Source of the DNA: Paratractidigestivibacter sp003150175
Lineage (GTDB): Bacteria; Actinomycetota; Coriobacteriia; Coriobacteriales; Atopobiaceae
Strand: one strand, 5' to 3'
NCBI RefSeq assembly: GCF_964283195.1
Contig: NZ_CAXYLH010000008.1
Length of the DNA: 64,000 bases
A model generated the notes under the pieces. That model searched no databases. It was not told the origin of the DNA and saw only the letters and a list, made by a program, of their open reading frames with translations. Both the position numbers and the translations under genes were made by a program. Below are positions 33,461 to 41,867 of this stretch, one piece after another (position 1 is the first letter of the stretch; each line of letters begins with the position of its first letter).

Positions 33461-36136
33461 ATGGAATTTAAGACTAGCGCCAGGGTATTCGCGGTCACCG
33501 CGGGCTTGGGTTTTGCCCTTGTCGGCGTTCCCGTTGTTGCTCTCGCCGATGATGCCGTTGCCTTGCCTGAAGGCACGACCGTCGTTACGGTGGACATGAC
33601 GACCGAGACTGCTCAACCCGAGAAAAACGATGCCGTTGCAGAAGAAGTCGCTGCTCCTTCTGTTGACGAATATGTAAATAAGGATCAGGCAGCCCCTGAC
33701 AACTCGAAGTCTGACGCAGTCGAGCAGCCGAGCGATGGCGTTACCGATGCTATTCCCTCCACCAAGGATGGGACTCCTGACGTCAGCGACGGCGCTGACA
33801 AGAACGAAGAGCCTGCAGGCAAGGACGATCCGAGCGTTAAGGTCTCGGATTCCGAGCAGCCTTCCGCTGACGCCGTCAGCGACCCGGCTTTCAAAGATGG
33901 TCAGCTCTCTGAGTCGACCGACAGCTCCGTCTCTGACGCTAATCCGAGCTCCAACAAGACCACCGGTTGGTCTAAGGACGGCAATAGCTACTCCGACGGC
34001 ACCGGTAAGGCGTATACAGGCTGGGTCATCGATGGCCATGCCGGCAACGGCCTCCAGCGTTGGTATGTCAAGAACGGCTTGCTTTTCCGCGATGGCCTCT
34101 TTGAGTCCAACGACGCCGCTTGGGGCTCGGGCTGGGCTTTTGCCCGCGCCGACACCGGCTATGTTGTGCGCGGCAAGTACATTGACCCTTTGACGGGGTT
34201 TGTCTATCTTGCCGATAACAACGGAAAGCTGCTTGCGCCGGGCTGGCAGGTTTCCTCTGATTTTGGCGATGGCCTTCAGCGCTATTACATCGAGAGCGGG
34301 TCTCATGCATGTGAACCGGGTCGCTCCGATAATGGCTGGGCTCACTACACCACGAAGCAGGGCTATGTCGTTCGCGGCAAGCATGATGATGCCCAGGGTC
34401 ATGTTTGGCTCGCAGATAATGACGGCAAGCTTGAGTCCACTAAGGGTTGGCTTGTTACCACCAAGTACGATGGCGGCGGCATAAACTGGCAGCGCTATTA
34501 CATGTGTTCCGGTGAGTTCGCTGGTTCTGCCAAGTCCGCTCGTTTCTATGCGACCGACGAGCACGGCGTTCAGGCTTTCTATTTTGGCATGGCTTTCCAA
34601 GGTTATGTGCTGAGGGGTTTCGGCCTCGGCACGAGCATGCAGGATTTTGTGTACGCTAACAATGATGGCCATATCGCCAAATCCACTTGGATGGTTACCG
34701 ATCAGTTTGGCCAGGGCCTGCAGCGTTATTGGTTCGATTCGGGTGCTTGGGTCGCTCGCAACCGACTCGTTACTGCCGAAGAGGGCGCTGGTTGGTATGC
34801 GTGGGCTACCGACAAAGGTTATGTCCTCCGAGGCAAGATGGATGCCGGCAACGGTTATGTTTATCTTGCCAACAACGATGGCAAGCTCGAGTCCGGAGAC
34901 GCTAACGGCTGGTTGGTGACAGGTGCCTATAGCGGCGGCCCGCTGCAGCGCTACTACATCGATCCGTCCATGCACGCCGCGAAGACCGGTTTCTTCAACG
35001 TTGGAAACTCTGCGTATTACGGTCTTTCCGGCACTGGCTATGTGCTTCGCGGTAAGAAGAAGACGAACGAGGGTATTGTTCTTGCCGATAACGATGGGCG
35101 CCTGAACCGTGTGAACGGTTGGTTCGTGTCTGCTGCGTACGACGGCGGTGCTCAGCGTTACTTCATGGTCTCGACCGGAAAGGGCTATTCGGTTGCGAAG
35201 ACCGGCTTCTTCAAAGCGTCAATGGACGGCTTTAATGGCCAGGTGAATTTCTATGGCAACACGGATACCGGCTATGTTGTTCGCGGAAAGCACCGTATTA
35301 GCGCCGGTATGCTGCTTGCGAACAACGAGGGCGTTCTTCTTGATGACCTGAATCTTCCTGGCAAGCAGGAGAACGCTTTCTTCGTTACAACGTATTTTGA
35401 CGGCGGTGCTCAGCGCTATTACCTTATTAAGTCCGACGGTCACCTTCTCGCCAAGGTCGGTAAGTTCACCGTTGGTGGCAAGGATTACTATGGCCGTGAG
35501 GATCAGGGCTATGTCGTGAGAGGCTTCTATAGCGCTCCCGATGGCTCTTCATATTATGGAAATAATGACGGCGTCCTCCAAAAGATCGGTTGGTACAATA
35601 ACGGCGGCGTTTGGTGCTTCTTGGGCCCGAACGGCAATATCATTCGTTCGAATGCTGCGTATAGCGCATGGAATACGATTAGGAATTGGTCTAGCGAGAC
35701 CTCTTACCTTATCTGTATCGACAATACGAATTGCCGAACGATTATTTTCCAGGGTTCTGCCGGCAATTGGATTCCTGTTTCCGACAATATCTGCAGTGTC
35801 GGCGTCAACAAGACCGTGGGCAATGATGTTTTCGGCCAGACCGTGCGCGGTGTCTTCAAGATCCAGAAAAAGGGTCTTATGATGGGCAATGATCCCGATT
35901 ATTATTATTGGAGCGAGTTCTTCTGCCCCGGTGGATATGCTGAGGGTCAGCGATTCCACTCTGTGGGTTATTACCGCAGGTATGGCACTGATTATACGAA
36001 CCCCGACAACCGTGGTCCTCAGTTCGATAAGGGTATTGGAACTGCTGAGACCCACGGCTGCGTCAGGTTGCTGATGGATGCGGTGAAGTTCATCTACGAT
36101 AACTGCCCGATCGGCACTTTGGTGTACAGCTACTAA
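33461..36136 (+). CDS. large repeat-rich wall protein with L,D-transpeptidase domain
   Basis: An 891-residue exported protein. Signal peptide about 1-29 (VPVVALADD). Residues 30-165 are an acidic Ser/Pro/Asp-rich linker. About 165-790 carry many 55-65-residue repeats with the pattern GLQRYYI...GYVVRGK...VYLADNDGKL, similar to glucan/choline-binding-type repeats but with a YVLRGK signature. The C-terminus (about 795-891) is a YkuD L,D-transpeptidase with ETHGCVRLLMD, a full active-site motif. It probably crosslinks peptidoglycan or attaches proteins to it while binding a glycan. The start follows GAAAGGAACATC. Confidence 0.85.
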   Translation: MEFKTSARVFAVTAGLGFALVGVPVVALADDAVALPEGTTVVTVDMTTETAQPEKNDAVAEEVAAPSVDEYVNKDQAAPDNSKSDAVEQPSDGVTDAIPSTKDGTPDVSDGADKNEEPAGKDDPSVKVSDSEQPSADAVSDPAFKDGQLSESTDSSVSDANPSSNKTTGWSKDGNSYSDGTGKAYTGWVIDGHAGNGLQRWYVKNGLLFRDGLFESNDAAWGSGWAFARADTGYVVRGKYIDPLTGFVYLADNNGKLLAPGWQVSSDFGDGLQRYYIESGSHACEPGRSDNGWAHYTTKQGYVVRGKHDDAQGHVWLADNDGKLESTKGWLVTTKYDGGGINWQRYYMCSGEFAGSAKSARFYATDEHGVQAFYFGMAFQGYVLRGFGLGTSMQDFVYANNDGHIAKSTWMVTDQFGQGLQRYWFDSGAWVARNRLVTAEEGAGWYAWATDKGYVLRGKMDAGNGYVYLANNDGKLESGDANGWLVTGAYSGGPLQRYYIDPSMHAAKTGFFNVGNSAYYGLSGTGYVLRGKKKTNEGIVLADNDGRLNRVNGWFVSAAYDGGAQRYFMVSTGKGYSVAKTGFFKASMDGFNGQVNFYGNTDTGYVVRGKHRISAGMLLANNEGVLLDDLNLPGKQENAFFVTTYFDGGAQRYYLIKSDGHLLAKVGKFTVGGKDYYGREDQGYVVRGFYSAPDGSSYYGNNDGVLQKIGWYNNGGVWCFLGPNGNIIRSNAAYSAWNTIRNWSSETSYLICIDNTNCRTIIFQGSAGNWIPVSDNICSVGVNKTVGNDVFGQTVRGVFKIQKKGLMMGNDPDYYYWSEFFCPGGYAEGQRFHSVGYYRRYGTDYTNPDNRGPQFDKGIGTAETHGCVRLLMDAVKFIYDNCPIGTLVYSY

Positions 36137-36164
36137 TACTGTTTTATTGACAGGATGGTATATT

Positions 36165-36193
36165 GGGTGATGAGCTAACTTGGCTCATCACCC
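36165..36193 (+). terminator. rho-independent terminator
   Basis: GGGTGATGAGC (36165-36175) pairs with GCTCATCACCC (36183-36193), followed by ATTTTGTTT. It lies between the L,D-transpeptidase gene and the next GT2 and overlaps that gene's leader. Confidence 0.85.
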
Positions 36194-36218
36194 ATTTTGT
36201 TTACGGAAAGCGGCTCAC

Positions 36219-37145
36219 GTGTCATCAATTGATAAAACACGCCATGGGAAATCTCCTGTCGTTGCAGTGGTTATGTCTACCTATAACGGTGCGGAGCATG
36301 TTAAAGACCAGCTTGATAGCATTTTTGATCAGATACTAAAACCTGATTATGTTATCGTCCGCGATGATGGTTCCTCTGATCGAACACTTGATTCTCTTCG
36401 TCCTTATGCTTCGACGGGCGCGATACAGCTCGTCGAAGGCAAAAACCTGGGAGTCGTCGGCTCTTTTTTGGACGGCTTAGCTCATGTTCCAGCAGGAGTA
36501 GATTTTGTTTTCCTTAGCGATCAGGATGATGTTTGGCATAAAGATAAGATTTCGCGTGCTATAGCTCTTGTTGCTGGGTTTGACCAGTCGAAACCCCTGT
36601 ATTACTGTGCCGAGTATACGTTTTGCGATGCTCAGATGCACAAAGGCGAACGATCCCATCTTTTGAACGGCGATGTAGACCTTTCTCATCTAATGTATGA
36701 GAATCCTACCTCGGGCAACACATGTCTTATAAACCGTGTGCTTCTCGATATTGTTGTTTGTGCGGGCTCAAAAGACGTGTATTGTCACGATTGGTGGCTT
36801 GCCTTAGTTGCTTCGGCGCTGGGGTCTGTTGTGCACGATGATTTTGATTGCTTGGATTATCGAAGAACAGGCTCTAATGCCAGTCCTACTGGTATGAGTT
36901 TCTTTGGTTTGTTGAGGTACAGGATCAATACCTTTTTCAAGAAAGGTGATTTCGACAAGATCTCGTCTCAACTGAATCGGCTGTTTGAACTGTATGGGCA
37001 GCTTATGATACCTAGCAATCGGGCTAAGGTTCAGAGATTTGTGCGCGGAAATCGATTCTCAAAAGCTGTTACTCCATACCGTCTGCGTCAAAAGCTGACC
37101 GATGAGCTTGCGCTTAGGTTGTTCTTTTTGTTCGGTCTTCTCTAA
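36219..37145 (+). CDS. GT2 glycosyltransferase, rhamnosyltransferase-like
   Basis: A 308-residue family 2 enzyme starting VVAVVMSTYNGAEHVKDQLDSIFDQ, with RDDGSSDRT and FLSDQDDVWHKDKI (DxDD site). The LSDQDDVW stretch is typical of the RgpB-like rhamnosyltransferase group, so dTDP-L-rhamnose from rmlABCD is the likely donor. The GTG at 36219 lies 8 bp after GGAAAG and was preferred to a TTG 13 codons upstream, which would fall inside the terminator. It opens the main GT block and is less GC-rich than the rml genes. Confidence 0.83.
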   Translation: MSSIDKTRHGKSPVVAVVMSTYNGAEHVKDQLDSIFDQILKPDYVIVRDDGSSDRTLDSLRPYASTGAIQLVEGKNLGVVGSFLDGLAHVPAGVDFVFLSDQDDVWHKDKISRAIALVAGFDQSKPLYYCAEYTFCDAQMHKGERSHLLNGDVDLSHLMYENPTSGNTCLINRVLLDIVVCAGSKDVYCHDWWLALVASALGSVVHDDFDCLDYRRTGSNASPTGMSFFGLLRYRINTFFKKGDFDKISSQLNRLFELYGQLMIPSNRAKVQRFVRGNRFSKAVTPYRLRQKLTDELALRLFFLFGLL

Positions 37146-37162
37146 GTAGTTAAGGAAAGCAT

Positions 37163-38080
37163 ATGCCTCTCGTCTCCGTAATTATGTCTGCATATAAGGA
37201 GAAGCCGAATATCTTTGCCGAGGCGGTTGACTCGGTGCTTTCTCAGACTTTCATCGATTTCGAATTCATCATCGCACTTGATGCGCCTGACAATATTGAA
37301 CTGAGACAACTGATAGAAGGATATGCAAATGCAGATTCCCGTGTTCACCCCTTGTTCAATAATCGAAACCTTGGTCTTGCGGAATCTCTGAACAACGCAA
37401 TTACGCATTCTACGGGCAAGTATATTTGCCGTATGGATGCTGATGATATTTCCCTTAACGATAGAATCGAGCGCCAGCTTAATTGGCTGACGGAGGCTGA
37501 CGCGGATCTTATCGGAGGCGAAATGATCGTTGTCGATGGTGCGGGAGAGGACCTTTATGTCGTTAACAACCTTCCGAGCTCTCCAGAAAAGGTCAACAGG
37601 GCTCTAAGATGGAATAATTGCGTGCCTCATCCAACCTGGTTAGGGAAGCGGGAGATTTTTGAATCGGGTTATCGCTGCATTCCGCTTTGCGAAGATTATG
37701 ATTTGCTTCTCAGATCTGCTTTAGCTGGAAAGAAACTGAGCAATGGAAAAGGCGTTGTGTTGAAGTATCGGATGGGAGAAGATAGCATCTCTCGCTCCAA
37801 TCTGTATGACCAATATCTATATATGCGCTACCTTACCCATGCGTACGCTCAGGGGAAGGTTGTGGACCTTGATGCTGCTGCAGCGTGGGTCTCTCATCGT
37901 AGTACGGAATCAAAAAAGTCGAGGTATCAGAGCGCAAATGAAAGCTTCAATTTGGCAATGCGCCGAATTGAAGCTCGTGAATTCATAAGAGCTTTCGGTT
38001 GTTTAGCGACGATCGCCTTTACTTCTCCTGCGTATGTGGCAAAGATGTTCAGGCTGGTTTTCGCTGCACTTGCCCTCTGA
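37163..38080 (+). CDS. GT2 glycosyltransferase
   Basis: A 305-residue family 2 enzyme. LVSVIMSAYKEKPNIFAEAVDSVLSQTFIDFEFIIALD opens the fold, and CRMDADDISLNDRI carries the metal-binding DADD. CVPHPTWLGKREIFE and CEDYDLLLR (catalytic ED motif) follow, as in many capsule GT2s. It sits 17 bp after the rhamnosyltransferase-like gene, in the same operon, and converges with the minus-strand double-GT2 gene 10 bp further on. Donor and linkage are unknown. Confidence 0.85.
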   Translation: MPLVSVIMSAYKEKPNIFAEAVDSVLSQTFIDFEFIIALDAPDNIELRQLIEGYANADSRVHPLFNNRNLGLAESLNNAITHSTGKYICRMDADDISLNDRIERQLNWLTEADADLIGGEMIVVDGAGEDLYVVNNLPSSPEKVNRALRWNNCVPHPTWLGKREIFESGYRCIPLCEDYDLLLRSALAGKKLSNGKGVVLKYRMGEDSISRSNLYDQYLYMRYLTHAYAQGKVVDLDAAAAWVSHRSTESKKSRYQSANESFNLAMRRIEAREFIRAFGCLATIAFTSPAYVAKMFRLVFAALAL

Positions 38081-38090
38081 TTTTCGCTAG

Positions 38091-40577
38091 CTAAAACCTG
38101 TAGTAGCAGGCGTCTGGAATAGTCTGACGGAGGTTGGGATTGAAATAAGGATCGGGCTTTGAGAATACGTCAGCCCATTTACTCATCATCAAGGCTTTTT
38201 CTCCGAAATAACGGGTCCTTGCGGATCCGCTCTCGTCACGTCCTCGAGAAACCGATTCATAGTGGTACAACTCGACCCAAGGGGTGTAGACGATTAGCTT
38301 TCCTGCTTTGCGGAGCTTTAGGCAGAAGTCCACATCGTTATAGCTCACGGCAAAGGAGGGGTCATAGCCTCCCACGGCGTCGAAATCGTTGACGCCGACC
38401 ATCATGCACGCACCAGTGACTGCGCTAAGGCCTCGCTGCACGGTCGAAAGATGGAAGTAACCTCCGGGGTTGTCTCGCGGCAGCCCTTGGAAGAAATGCG
38501 CCGCATCGTTCGCGAGAATGATTCCCGCGTGCTGAACCGTCTCGTCCGGATAGTAGAGTCGCGCGCCAACTGCACCGACATTGGGTCTGGCGCAGTTGCC
38601 CAGTAGCTGCTCAATCCAATCGGGTGTGATGACCTCAGTATCGTTATTTAGCAGCAGGAGGTATTCACCACGAGACTGCCCTCGCCCGAAGTTGATCAGC
38701 TGGGAGTAATTGAATCCGGTGCCATTCCAGTGAATTACTCGGATGCGGGGATGTGACGCGAGCCCGTCATAATAAGCAAACGTGCTATCTTCAGTGCTAT
38801 TGTTCTCAACGACGATGATCTCGTAATTCGAGTACGTGCTCTTCTTCTCGATGGAGCTGAGGCATCGATCGAGCAAATCGATGTGATCTTTATTTGGGAT
38901 AACAATCGAAACCAGAGGTTTGTTTTCCGGGACTGCATAGGTGACTCGGTAACAGAACGGGAAAGCGCCCTCGGTCACCGTTCCTTTTTCTCCGACGCGC
39001 TCAAGATGGGCCTTCACGGCTTTGATGCCTGCGGTTATCGCATAGGGCTTTATCCCTGCATTGCCAGAAGTAGAGTTCTCGGTTACGCGCCAGTGATAGA
39101 GAACATGAGGCACATGATGGATATAACGTGCCTTTTCTGCAGCTTGTAGTGTGATGTTGTGATCCTGCGCTCCATCGTTATCCGCGGTATTTGGGATGAG
39201 TGCGTCCAGAAGCGTTTTCCTGATGCATAGCATGTGACAGATGTAATTGTTGCTCCTCAGGTGATCAAGATCGAAGTCGCTCTTGAAGCTTGGGCTCGTG
39301 AGAGTCCCGTCGGGAAGAAGCTTGTCCTCATCGCAGTAGAGCAAATCTACGTCACTGTGATTATTGACGGCTTTGGCGTATTCAAAGAGCAGGTTGGGTT
39401 CGATTATGTCGTCATGATCGAAGAAGCAGATGAAATCGCCTTTTGCAGCGGCTTGGCCCGCATTCGTGTTCAAAGAGATTCCGAGGTTCTCCTGAAGCTC
39501 AATTACCTTGACCCTTGCGTCGATCGAAGCAACCTCGTTGATGTGTTCTTTGAGCTCTGCGTCTTTGGGCGTGGAGTTTACAAGGATACATTCCCACTTC
39601 GGATATGTTTGGCTTCTAAGGGAGGAGATCATCTCTTCAAATAGGTTAACGGGAGTTTTGTAAAGCGGAACAATTACGCTGAAGAGAGGCTCTTCGCCAA
39701 ACGTTACCTTACGCTGTTGGGAGAGCTGGTAGGGGGTTGCCCTATGAAGGCGGAACCACTCGGGATAATAAGGGTCGACACCGGCGTTGTTAAAATACAG
39801 GGTGTCTTTTTGTTTCTGGATAGAACTCCAGTACTGAGCTGAAATAACGGTCTGAATTTGTATCCCAGGACGTTTGGACTCCCAAGCATTGATTGTAATA
39901 TCGTCGATGCCCCAGGGGAGTTTGACGGATACGGCTATCTGGTGCCTCCCGTCGGCCCCAGGTCCTTCCGGCATCTCTCTAACGTTGCCAAGGGCTACGA
40001 AGGAATCGGCCAAAACAGATAGGTTCTCATCTTGAATACGAAGTCGTAAGTCCCCTGATTTCTCGCCAGGAAAAGTAAAGACCATCCTGAACTGAAGGTG
40101 GTCGGGGCAGGAAATGATGTCAGTGAGTTCGAAATCCTGCGAACCGTCCCTTAACGTGTGGCTTTCGTCGTAGCAACGAATTTCGGAGCAGAGCTCTTTA
40201 TGCAGCCGATAGTTAAGCCTTGATTGCCACTTTGCAACATCAAAATCTATTGAGTGCTCAGAAAAATCGACTGTCAGCCCCTCCCTCGTCACCGCGGCGA
40301 TGAAGTAGTGGGCGGATGGGCGTGGCAGATCTGGGGTAACTGCGACAAACTCATCGTCGCCTAAGCAAAAGAGCTTGCATGGGAGATTGCCACCGTCCTC
40401 GTCCTTGTAAATGACTCGTGCCGAATTTCGACCGAGGCCATTGATGCGGAGTTTTTCATAAATCTTGTGATTAGCGCGGCAGATACCAAGCGAAGCGATG
40501 TCCATATCGGGTCCGTATTCTCGTTGCGGTTGAATGTTGTTCAAGTGGTTCGTGAAAATAGCACGTATGGTATTCAT
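38091..40577 (-). CDS. double-GT2 glycosyltransferase with N-terminal beta domain
   Basis: An 828-residue protein. Residues 1-285 are an accessory domain, mostly beta (DLRLRIQDENLSVLADSF). Residues about 295-520 hold one GT2 domain (LFSVIVPLYKTPVNLFEEM, FFDHDDIIEPN) and about 550-800 a second (LVSIVIPNKDHIDLLDRCL, LLLNNDTEVITPDWIE, GGYDPSFAVSYNDVDFCLKL). The second domain resembles WbbL-type rhamnosyltransferases. Two catalytic domains suggest a bifunctional enzyme building a disaccharide repeat or making two linkages. It is paralogous to 50248-52677. The ribosome site is weak, so the exact start is uncertain. Confidence 0.85.
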   Translation of the reverse strand: MNTIRAIFTNHLNNIQPQREYGPDMDIASLGICRANHKIYEKLRINGLGRNSARVIYKDEDGGNLPCKLFCLGDDEFVAVTPDLPRPSAHYFIAAVTREGLTVDFSEHSIDFDVAKWQSRLNYRLHKELCSEIRCYDESHTLRDGSQDFELTDIISCPDHLQFRMVFTFPGEKSGDLRLRIQDENLSVLADSFVALGNVREMPEGPGADGRHQIAVSVKLPWGIDDITINAWESKRPGIQIQTVISAQYWSSIQKQKDTLYFNNAGVDPYYPEWFRLHRATPYQLSQQRKVTFGEEPLFSVIVPLYKTPVNLFEEMISSLRSQTYPKWECILVNSTPKDAELKEHINEVASIDARVKVIELQENLGISLNTNAGQAAAKGDFICFFDHDDIIEPNLLFEYAKAVNNHSDVDLLYCDEDKLLPDGTLTSPSFKSDFDLDHLRSNNYICHMLCIRKTLLDALIPNTADNDGAQDHNITLQAAEKARYIHHVPHVLYHWRVTENSTSGNAGIKPYAITAGIKAVKAHLERVGEKGTVTEGAFPFCYRVTYAVPENKPLVSIVIPNKDHIDLLDRCLSSIEKKSTYSNYEIIVVENNSTEDSTFAYYDGLASHPRIRVIHWNGTGFNYSQLINFGRGQSRGEYLLLLNNDTEVITPDWIEQLLGNCARPNVGAVGARLYYPDETVQHAGIILANDAAHFFQGLPRDNPGGYFHLSTVQRGLSAVTGACMMVGVNDFDAVGGYDPSFAVSYNDVDFCLKLRKAGKLIVYTPWVELYHYESVSRGRDESGSARTRYFGEKALMMSKWADVFSKPDPYFNPNLRQTIPDACYYRF

Positions 40578-40617
40578 GATGAATGAACCGAAACTTAGCC
40601 GTGCCGGGAGGTCACAG

Positions 40618-41793
40618 ATGCCTCGATTCTCAATAGTGATTCCATTTTACGATGGGTTGGATAATATCTATGAATGTGTTGGGAGTATCTTCAACCAAGG
40701 GGTCAACGAGGTCGAAGCAATCATCGTTGACGATCGCGACAAGAGGTGCTCCGGAGATGGGCTGGAAGGCCTCTTCGAGTTCGAGCCACGTGTTCGGATA
40801 CTCCATCGTCAGACTAATGGCGGCACATTACGAGCGCGTCGCGATGGCGTTTTGGCCTCAAACGGCGATATTGTGCTCCTTCTTGATCAGGACGATGCCC
40901 TATCCGATGGCTGCCTTTTGGGGATTGCCAGGGAATTCGTGTCGTGCCCTGTCGATATTCTTCACTTCGGTGCGAAAGTGCTTGCCGAAACTGATCGAGC
41001 AAATGATGCCGCAGCAGGCATGGAGAGCTTCCTGACCCCTCCCGTTAGATTATTGCAAGGCGATGAGATACTTGTTCGGCAATTCGCGTTTGAGGACGGC
41101 TTCGATTGGCATGTGCACCATAAAGCCTATCGCGGCGAGTTCGCGCGAGGTTGCTGGTCAAAAGCCGCGGATGTCCGTCTGACGCTTTCGGACGACCTGT
41201 ACCTCAGCTTTATCCTTGCGTCGGAGGCGAAGAGCTACCGTGCTGTTGACGAGCATTGGTACCTCTATCACTTGGGTAGGGGAGAGACTCTCGGCGGATC
41301 GTATAGCCTCGAGTCACTTAGGAGGGTAAGCGAGCTTGATGCGAAGGCACTGAAGCTACTGCGCGAGTTTGTTGCTCGGCCTGATGAAGTGCATAGCAGA
41401 AGCGACTGGGAAGAGAGGCTCGGCGATGTCCGGGACCATCTGATCGAGCATGTTGCGAACGAGATGGCCGACAATCTCCCGCTCGAGAGCAGAGATGAAG
41501 CAATAAAGATCGTATGCGAGGCTTGGTCTCCAAATGACTTCGCAGGCGAGCTTTGGCGCTTTGCGCGCGACCGGGCGTATGGCCTTTATGATTCAGGTGT
41601 GTATCCAAAGAAGCATGACGAGCTTTACGTATTGACTGATCAAGCGCAAAGCCTTGACGTGCGCGTTAATGGAGAAGGGACGTTGCGCTATCAACAGATG
41701 AAAAGCGCCGCTCTTCGGCATCTGAACGACCTTGAGACTATTGCTCCGCCCGCTCATAAGCTTGCGCATCGCATCGGTCGTTTATTCGGCTGA
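40618..41793 (+). CDS. GT2 glycosyltransferase
   Basis: A 391-residue protein with an N-terminal GT2 domain (FSIVIPFYDGLDNIYECVGSIFNQ, VDDRDKRCSG, LLLDQDDALSDGC) and a mainly helical C-terminal half of unknown role (KLLREFVARPDEVHSRSDWEERLG). The ATG at 40618 was chosen because GGGAGGT lies 5 bp upstream; earlier in-frame ATGs would overlap the divergent gene. It is divergent from the double-GT2 gene, with only 40 bp between starts, so promoters probably lie inside coding sequence or overlap. Confidence 0.82.
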   Translation: MPRFSIVIPFYDGLDNIYECVGSIFNQGVNEVEAIIVDDRDKRCSGDGLEGLFEFEPRVRILHRQTNGGTLRARRDGVLASNGDIVLLLDQDDALSDGCLLGIAREFVSCPVDILHFGAKVLAETDRANDAAAGMESFLTPPVRLLQGDEILVRQFAFEDGFDWHVHHKAYRGEFARGCWSKAADVRLTLSDDLYLSFILASEAKSYRAVDEHWYLYHLGRGETLGGSYSLESLRRVSELDAKALKLLREFVARPDEVHSRSDWEERLGDVRDHLIEHVANEMADNLPLESRDEAIKIVCEAWSPNDFAGELWRFARDRAYGLYDSGVYPKKHDELYVLTDQAQSLDVRVNGEGTLRYQQMKSAALRHLNDLETIAPPAHKLAHRIGRLFG

Positions 41794-41867
41794 GTGCGGC
41801 GCGCTATACTTATTCAATATTTCTTGGCTTTTTCGTAACGCGATAATTATCGGGAAAGGCGACGACC

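Noticed and set aside
33125..34975. 616-codon minus-strand open frame
   Set aside because: Antisense of two repeat-rich secreted proteins; repeats on one strand create long open frames on the other.
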